DNA of 64,000 nt from Sphingomonas sp. 28-63-12 (GTDB lineage Bacteria > Pseudomonadota > Alphaproteobacteria > Sphingomonadales > Sphingomonadaceae). Positions 58,449 to 64,000 of the stretch are shown piece after piece (the first letter of the stretch is position 1; every line of letters begins with the position of its first letter). The notes below the pieces were generated by a model, which ran no database searches, was not told the origin of the DNA, and saw nothing but the letters and a program-made list of their open reading frames with translations. A program made the position numbers and the translations under genes. The stretch is taken from positions 93,015 to 157,014 of the forward strand of contig NCGD01000017.1 in assembly GCA_002281535.1 (NCBI GenBank), given 5' to 3'.

Positions 58449-59404
58449 GGTCGATCTCTAGCCTATTTGGTCAAAACCACAAATCAAACCAAGACGTCGT
58501 CCGTAATGCCTGACGGCTTATCCTTAGGGGCCCCGACATGGTGTGGTCCGCAAAAAAATGGAAAATTGCAAAGTCTGAAGAATGATATGGCGAAGGCGCC
58601 TGGCCATAAAAAAATTATATATCAATATTATATACCATCAATGTGGTTTCCTCCGTCTCGACCGGGGCTACGCTTTTAGCGGTGCGCGCCCGTCCGCTGG
58701 ACTTTGCCAAAGCTATGAAAGTCTGAAAGCGCAGATTGCCCAAGGGGGAGGCTGGAATTAGCGCCTGCCCGTGCCAGCGCCAATCGCCATGGTGAGGATT
58801 ATCTAACCCACCATCACAGGGAAGCGCCAATTGGACCATATCTTGTCACTCTCTCCCCCGCCGACCTGATCTGCACCGCCGCCCCGTCACTCCGCCAAGG
58901 TGCGCAGACAGAGCGGCGGTGGCACTTTTGCTGCTCAGCGGCAGCGCGCTCTGCGTCACGATCGTGCGACGATACGAACCAGCCAAAGGCGGCCATGCGG
59001 ATCCGCCTCCAGTGCACCTCACCGAATGCACTGAGCGCTGCAGCCGATCGTGGCGCTTCGTACACCGCCGATAATCGATGAGAAAGCGTGGCGGCCCTGT
59101 CTGATTGGCGGGGGCGGCGTTGAAGGCCGGGTCAATCGATCGGCCGTATGCAGGCTGTTCGCTTGCCGAACCAAGCCATCCTGACCGTACGGGCAGCCAC
59201 CACGTATCAATAAATCCGCGTCGGATACAAAACATGTTGCTACGAGAAAGTATATTACTATTATATCGACAAGAGAATCGTCATTAAATAGTCATTAAAG
59301 ATATCAGAGAGGCAATATAATTTTTTGCAAATGTGATTGGTATATGAAGTGACTTTAGATTGTCGATATTATGTGCATCAATTAAGTAAAGAATAGGAGA
59401 ATTG
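58449..59404. other. Gene-poor stretch upstream of the RTX gene
   Basis: I see no convincing gene; the open frames here have no recognisable pattern and lack ribosome-binding sites. Near the XRE gene there is TTTGGT-caaa-ACCACAAA, a weak palindrome. A short AT-rich patch lies at about 58600-58640. From about 59215 the DNA turns strongly AT-rich (TATATTACTATTATATCG; AATATAATTTTTTGCAAATG), which probably holds the promoter of the large downstream gene. Confidence 0.5.
59280..59301 (+). repeat. Tandem 11-bp direct repeat GTCATTAAAKA
   Basis: Two adjoining copies, GTCATTAAATA and GTCATTAAAGA, one helical turn apart and about 104 bases before the RTX start. It could be a regulator binding site that places two protomers on one face of the DNA. 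Confidence 0.45.
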
Positions 59405-62400
59405 ATGGTTGATTCAGCGCAGTCCAGTGATCTGACCAATTCTGTCAATTATCTGTTGCACAATATTCTCGGATTAGGTGACACAAGTAAAATTGTTGAA
59501 GTTAGTACATCGCCTGCTCTGAATAAGGCCGGGATGATTACGATTGATGTCAAATTTGTGCTGGGATCTTGGCCAAAAGATCTCGCCGATTTTATCAAAG
59601 ATTTTCCCGGGCTGAAGCTGTTTTCGATCGACGTCGATCCGGCGAAACTAACCAAGGATCGCAACTACGTCATCGATGTCGAGAAGGACATCCAGGACAA
59701 GCTGAAGGGCTTTGTTACCGCATATGTCGGCAAAGCGGCCGAGGGCATAACGGGCCCGGAGCGCGCGATCGCGACCACCGCGACGACGGCGCTCGAAGAC
59801 CTGCTGTCGAGCAAGATCGTCGAGCCGCTGTCGGGCTTGCTGTCGAACAGTCTCCTTGCGCTGGACCTGCCGAATCGAGGCGATGTTACCAAGATTCTCG
59901 GGGACGCGTTCGACACGCTCAATGCGGAATATTTCAAATCCTTTCTTCCCGGTCTCTCCAAGACCTATGCCAAGCTCGGCTTGAGCGAGATCCTCACCAC
60001 GTTGACGTCTGGCGCCACGCCGGACTGGGCCAAGGTGATCCATGATCTGGGCAATGGCGTGCTGGGCCCCGTGCTCGACAATATCGTCGACAATTATTTT
60101 CTTGCCCCGGGCGGGACCGCTATCAACCTGCTCAACGGCGTCAAATTCACGGAATCGCTCGGGAATGCGATTGCGGACTTGCTGGTGGATTTCAACAAGC
60201 TCGATAAGAAAATCGTCGACGACATTCTGGGCATCGATGGGCATGGCTATCTGGAGATGCAGGTCAGCCAGCTTCTCAATTCCGGAATCAATAATTTCGT
60301 GAAAGAGGGCTTTGTCGATGCGGTGAAGTTTCTGTCGGGCGATTTTGATGCGCTCAATCTGGGGCATCTGTTTGACCAGTTCACCGGCCAGTTTAGCATT
60401 GCGTCGATCCAGAACATTCTGAGCGGTTTCCTGGCCAATTATTCGGGCACCAAGCTGGCCGAGCTGTTCGTCACGATTGACAGCCTTCCCGAGGCGCTGG
60501 TCAGCCAATTGGGCTCGACCATTGCGTCGAGTGCGTTCGGTGATGCCCTCGGGTCGATCGGGTTCGATGCCTTTGCGGGCATTTTTGGCGAGGTCGCGGC
60601 AAATGCCATCGGCGCGAGCATTTTCAACGGGCTCGGCGCGCTGCTCGGCGCCGGGGTTGGTGCTATTGTTGGGTCGGTGGTCTTCGACTTTATCGACGGG
60701 CTGTTCGACGGGGCGATCTCCGGCTTCATCGGCGATGTCATCGACTGGTTCAAAAATGAGAGTCCGCAGGCCTTTTACGGGGTCTCCTTTCATCCCGAGA
60801 CCAACAGCTTCGAATATGTTCCCAATTCGTCTTACCATAAGGACGACGATGGGTCGAAAATTCTCAATGCTGTCACGCAGATGGCCAAAGCATTCCAGGC
60901 CAAGGTCAATGATGTCATCGGCTTTGTCGGCCAGCCTGCAACGGTTGACCCGGCGTTCGATTATATCACTGCCGCTTGGGGCAAGAAACATCTGGGTGAG
61001 CGATTCAATTTCTTTAAGGAAGGCCAGGAAAGCGACAAAATCGCCTATACCAAGGATGCCGAGGCTGCCGTCACCTCGGCAATTGGCGCCGTGCTCCGGC
61101 ACATTGATTTCCATACGGGCAACCAGATCATCGCCAAGGCCTATGAGGAATGGAAGGCCGATATCGGCATCACCAGCGCTGATGCCGCCTTCGTTTCCAC
61201 CGATTCTTTCGTGCTGCTGCAAAATCTGATCGGTCTCGCGCGTTTTGCCAACGACTATCGCCAGGATCCGGACAAGTTCGATGCGCTGATTGCTGGCGAC
61301 GCTGCGATCGGCGTCACGATCCTGCAGCAATATCTTGTCGCCGATTCCCATGGCTTCAATGGCCCGACAACGTTGCACGGTACCGAACTGAAGCTTGAGG
61401 AAATCGGCTCTGCTGCGGCGGGCGACACCATCTATCTTGACGGGCCGGCATGGCGCGCAAAGGCGCGGGGCGGGGACGACACAATCTATATCGGTGCCGC
61501 GCACAAGCAGGAGGTTGATGGCGGTACCGGGAACGACACGATTGTCCTGACCAAGGCCATTGGCGCGTATAGCTTCGTCGTCACCGATCGCGCCGCCAAG
61601 CAGGTGCTGCTCACCGACGCGGCCGCTGGCATCGCCATAGCGGTCAGCGCGGTGGAGCTGTTCAATTTCAACGGCATGACTCTGACTTTTGAGCAAGCCT
61701 TTCCCAACCACCTGCCGGTCATCACCTCCAACGGCGGCGGCGCCTTAGCGGCGGTGAGCATCGCCGAGAATGGCGTCATCGTCACGACCGTTGCAGCCAC
61801 CGACGCTGATGGCGACCCGCGCACCTTTGCAATTGCTGGCGGGGCGGACTCCGCCCTGTTTCGCATCGACGGGGCAACGGGCGCACTTCGCTTTGCGGCG
61901 GCGCCGAATTTCGAAGCCCCGGGCGACGCCGACAGGAACAATGTCTATGACGTGTCGGTATCGGTCAGCGACGGGTGGGGCAGTGTTACCCAGGCTATTG
62001 CTGTTCGCGTCACCAACGTCATCGAAAGTGCGCGCGAAGGCAATGTCATCATCGGCACCGCCGGGGACGACGTCATTGGGGCCGGGAGCGCGCCGACCGG
62101 CGAACCTTTTGCGACCGTCCGCGACGATGTGATCTTTGGGAATGCGGGCGACGACACGGCTTATGGCGGCGATGGTGCCGATCGCCTGTTCGGCGGCCCC
62201 GGTAACGACCTGCTTGGCGGTGATGGCGGTGACGACATTCTGGAGGGCGAGGACGGGAACGACAAGCTATATGGCGGCGCCGGCGACGACATCCTGCGTG
62301 GCGGACCCGGCCGGGACCTGCTGCTTGGAGACGCTGGTGACGACACGCTCGATGGCGGTGCCGACGACGATTCCCTCTTTGGCTTTGATGGCAATGATCA

Positions 62401-63694
62401 GCTTGCCGGTGGCGACGGGAAAGACAACCTCTACGGCGAATCAGGCGACGACGTGTTAACCGGCGGAGCGGGTGTCGACATCCTGACAGGCGGCCCCGGT
62501 GCCGACCGGTTCAGGGACACCGCAGCCGGACTGAGCGGCGACACGATCGCCGATTTTGGCCCGGGTGACCGAATCATCATTACTGATGCCGTTGTCGCCG
62601 GCTTCCGCTATGGACTGAGCGGCAATATGCTGACGTTCACCGGTGGGTCGTTGACCCTCAGCACGCTGCCCACAGGCTATAATCTTGGCGCGAAGCCCGC
62701 CGCTGGTGGCGGTGTTGAGCTTGCCTGGTCCTCTCCCTTCGTCGTCGCTGCGCGCGGGGCAGATTTCAACGGCGACGGTCGAGACGACATCTTGTGGCGC
62801 CATAGCTCGGGTGCCTTTAGCGACTGGCTTGGCCAAGCCAATGGCGGCTTTTCGCCTAATGATGGCGCTGCGTACACGCCTGCGCCGAGCAACTGGAAGA
62901 TCGTCGCCACTGGCGATTTCAATGGTGATCACCGTGCCGACATCCTGTGGCGAAGCGACTCCGGCGCGCTGAGCGACTGGCTGGGCAAGGCCAATGGTGG
63001 GTTCACGCCCAATGATGCCGCCGCATATTCCCAAGTGCCGACCAGCTGGACGGTGACGGCGACGGGCGACTTCAACGGCGACGGGCGTGACGATATCCTG
63101 TGGCGCAACGATGATGGCACGATCAGCAACTGGCTCGGGCGCGCCGATGGCGGATTTTCCCCGAACGATGGCAAGGCCCTGTCGCACGTGCCAACCACTT
63201 GGCAGATCGCTGCCGTCGGCGACTTCGATGGCGATGGGCGCAGCGACATCCTATGGCGCAATGTTGGCGGGACGATCAGCAATTGGCTCGGCAGGGCCGA
63301 TGGCGGTTTCACCGTCAACGATGCAGCAGCGAGTGCGGCGGTACCGACCAACTGGCACGTCATCGGTACCGGCGATTTCAATGGGGATGGGCGCAGCGAC
63401 ATCCTGTGGCGCAATGACGATGGTACTTTCAGCGATTGGCTGGGCCGGCCAGATGGCGGATTTTCTCCCAATGATGCAGCCGCGCTCAACCATGTCGGGA
63501 TCGGCTGGCAAGTTGTGGGAACCGGCGATTTTAACGGCGATGGGCGCGACGACCTTTTGTGGCGCAACAGCGACGGAGCCATGAGTGACTGGCTGGCCCG
63601 TGCCGACGGCGGCTTCTCCCCCAACGACGCCAATGCGTTTACCGCCGTCCCGCCGGCCTGGCAGGTGCAGCCGACGATCGAACTGGTGATCTGA
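59405..63694 (+). CDS. Large RTX / FG-GAP repeat protein with unrecognised N-terminal half
   Basis: 1,429 residues from ATG 59405 (AGGAG five bases upstream; the TTG before it is not needed). No signal peptide. Residues 1-~640: no family I recognise, with a Gly-rich hydrophobic stretch at about 376-452. About 771-872: a cadherin-like domain (AVSIAENGVIVTTVAATDADGDPRTFAI). About 912-1039: RTX nonapeptides (GGDGADRLFGGPGNDLLGGDGGDDILEGEDGNDKLYGG), which bind calcium in the GGxGxDxUx way. About 1116-1424: six FG-GAP/VCBS repeats of 51 residues (GDFNGDGRDDILWR). This design fits a type I-secreted surface or cleaving protein. No transporter genes are near. Confidence 0.88.
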   Translation: MVDSAQSSDLTNSVNYLLHNILGLGDTSKIVEVSTSPALNKAGMITIDVKFVLGSWPKDLADFIKDFPGLKLFSIDVDPAKLTKDRNYVIDVEKDIQDKLKGFVTAYVGKAAEGITGPERAIATTATTALEDLLSSKIVEPLSGLLSNSLLALDLPNRGDVTKILGDAFDTLNAEYFKSFLPGLSKTYAKLGLSEILTTLTSGATPDWAKVIHDLGNGVLGPVLDNIVDNYFLAPGGTAINLLNGVKFTESLGNAIADLLVDFNKLDKKIVDDILGIDGHGYLEMQVSQLLNSGINNFVKEGFVDAVKFLSGDFDALNLGHLFDQFTGQFSIASIQNILSGFLANYSGTKLAELFVTIDSLPEALVSQLGSTIASSAFGDALGSIGFDAFAGIFGEVAANAIGASIFNGLGALLGAGVGAIVGSVVFDFIDGLFDGAISGFIGDVIDWFKNESPQAFYGVSFHPETNSFEYVPNSSYHKDDDGSKILNAVTQMAKAFQAKVNDVIGFVGQPATVDPAFDYITAAWGKKHLGERFNFFKEGQESDKIAYTKDAEAAVTSAIGAVLRHIDFHTGNQIIAKAYEEWKADIGITSADAAFVSTDSFVLLQNLIGLARFANDYRQDPDKFDALIAGDAAIGVTILQQYLVADSHGFNGPTTLHGTELKLEEIGSAAAGDTIYLDGPAWRAKARGGDDTIYIGAAHKQEVDGGTGNDTIVLTKAIGAYSFVVTDRAAKQVLLTDAAAGIAIAVSAVELFNFNGMTLTFEQAFPNHLPVITSNGGGALAAVSIAENGVIVTTVAATDADGDPRTFAIAGGADSALFRIDGATGALRFAAAPNFEAPGDADRNNVYDVSVSVSDGWGSVTQAIAVRVTNVIESAREGNVIIGTAGDDVIGAGSAPTGEPFATVRDDVIFGNAGDDTAYGGDGADRLFGGPGNDLLGGDGGDDILEGEDGNDKLYGGAGDDILRGGPGRDLLLGDAGDDTLDGGADDDSLFGFDGNDQLAGGDGKDNLYGESGDDVLTGGAGVDILTGGPGADRFRDTAAGLSGDTIADFGPGDRIIITDAVVAGFRYGLSGNMLTFTGGSLTLSTLPTGYNLGAKPAAGGGVELAWSSPFVVAARGADFNGDGRDDILWRHSSGAFSDWLGQANGGFSPNDGAAYTPAPSNWKIVATGDFNGDHRADILWRSDSGALSDWLGKANGGFTPNDAAAYSQVPTSWTVTATGDFNGDGRDDILWRNDDGTISNWLGRADGGFSPNDGKALSHVPTTWQIAAVGDFDGDGRSDILWRNVGGTISNWLGRADGGFTVNDAAASAAVPTNWHVIGTGDFNGDGRSDILWRNDDGTFSDWLGRPDGGFSPNDAAALNHVGIGWQVVGTGDFNGDGRDDLLWRNSDGAMSDWLARADGGFSPNDANAFTAVPPAWQVQPTIELVI

Positions 63695-64000
63695 CGATTG
63701 AGGGACGGAGTCGCGGCAATTGGCAGGCGTTACGTCTGGCTTGCCCGGGCCAGGATGTTGTTGATGTCTACCGGTTGGGTCCACGACATCAGCGAGCTGA
63801 TGGCCCCGGTGTCAAACAGGTATCCAGCTATATGGCACCGATTGATCACATCGCTGACACTGAACCGCAATTCTATCTATTGTTAAATATCGAACAATAG
63901 ATTTTACCTAATTAAATATAATGCGATAAACATTTAAATATAAGTAATTAATTTTACAATAAATAATATGCACCTCGGTACATAATCTGGCAATTCTAAT
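63695..64000. other. Intergenic tail after the RTX gene, AT-rich at the window end
   Basis: No gene is supported here. From about 63880 to the end the sequence becomes strongly AT-rich (ATTAAATATAATGCGATAAAC), mirroring the AT-rich DNA before the RTX gene. It may be the promoter region of the next gene or the edge of an acquired segment. I see no obvious terminator hairpin directly after the RTX stop. Confidence 0.5.

Noticed and set aside
58639-58665. CCTCCGTCTC near 58650 as the displaced 3' end of the tRNA-Ser (second attachment site)
   Set aside because: Only about 10 bases match the expected tRNA end, and the T-arm part is missing; this length of match is not convincing.
58467-58679. 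70-codon open frame after the XRE-cupin gene
   Set aside because: No ribosome-binding site, no pattern, and a mixed composition that crosses an AT-rich patch; not supported as a gene.
59648-61711. A 687-codon open frame antisense to the RTX gene
   Set aside because: The plus-strand frame continues into clear RTX and FG-GAP repeats, and the minus-strand translation has no family features.
62140-62520. Repeated GGxGxD-coding DNA as a CRISPR-like or satellite repeat
   Set aside because: The repeats are short, in frame and code for RTX calcium-binding nonapeptides.

Overview
The window is high-GC, gene-dense DNA that most resembles a sphingomonad (order Sphingomonadales, Alphaproteobacteria). 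The reasons are the split three-gene transhydrogenase preceded by an aa3-type oxidase small-subunit gene, a DUF6456 protein, a DUF1134/EipA-type envelope protein, a DUF2793 phage-like protein, the sphingomonad-style palindromic intergenic repeats, and many TonB-receptor and serine-hydrolase genes. This placement is inference from gene content; no 16S gene is present.

Layout. 0-14.5 kb is mostly core: the end of folP, an orphan sigma-54 regulator, pntAA-pntAB-pntB, tRNA-Val(TAC), small regulators, a GST, a VOC protein, a divergent dapF-like gene, two phage/GTA-like orphans, a polyproline OmpA protein, a YgfZ-like protein and a DUF1134 protein. At 14.6-15.5 kb a degenerate tRNA-Ser(GCT) lies beside a broken P4-type integrase, the scar of an old integrated element.

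15.7-52.8 kb is an accessory catabolic region. It holds TspO/TetR, four serine-hydrolase (class C beta-lactamase family) genes, one of them fused to a VanX-type D,D-dipeptidase, and two penicillin-acylase-family Ntn hydrolases. It also holds a tautomerase with a D-threonine-aldolase-like enzyme, a LuxR solo overlapping a cysteine-synthase-like gene, an APC permease, and a five-gene operon (BKACE, dgcN, dgcA, TonB receptor, hydrolase-VanX). A GntR regulator, an MFS transporter, an N,N-dimethylformamidase-like protein and a Gfo/Idh/MocA oxidoreductase complete it. The common theme I infer is import and stepwise dismantling of amide-linked, probably D-amino-acid-containing compounds. Three sets of shared operator-like palindromes tie separate transcription units together: TGTGATCACA at 25.9 and 45.55 kb with a related site at 47.7 kb; a 25-bp AT-rich motif at 31.7, 37.06 and 51.67 kb; and TATGA-N8-TCATA at 18.24 and 19.11 kb.

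52.9-58.4 kb holds an outer-membrane barrel protein, an OmpR/EnvZ-type pair, and a cupin-XRE regulator followed by kbl-tdh (threonine to glycine plus acetyl-CoA). After a gene-poor stretch that turns AT-rich comes a 1,429-residue protein (59.4-63.7 kb) with an unrecognised N-terminal half, a cadherin-like domain, RTX calcium-binding repeats and six exactly 51-residue FG-GAP repeats. It is probably secreted by a type I system that is not in this window.
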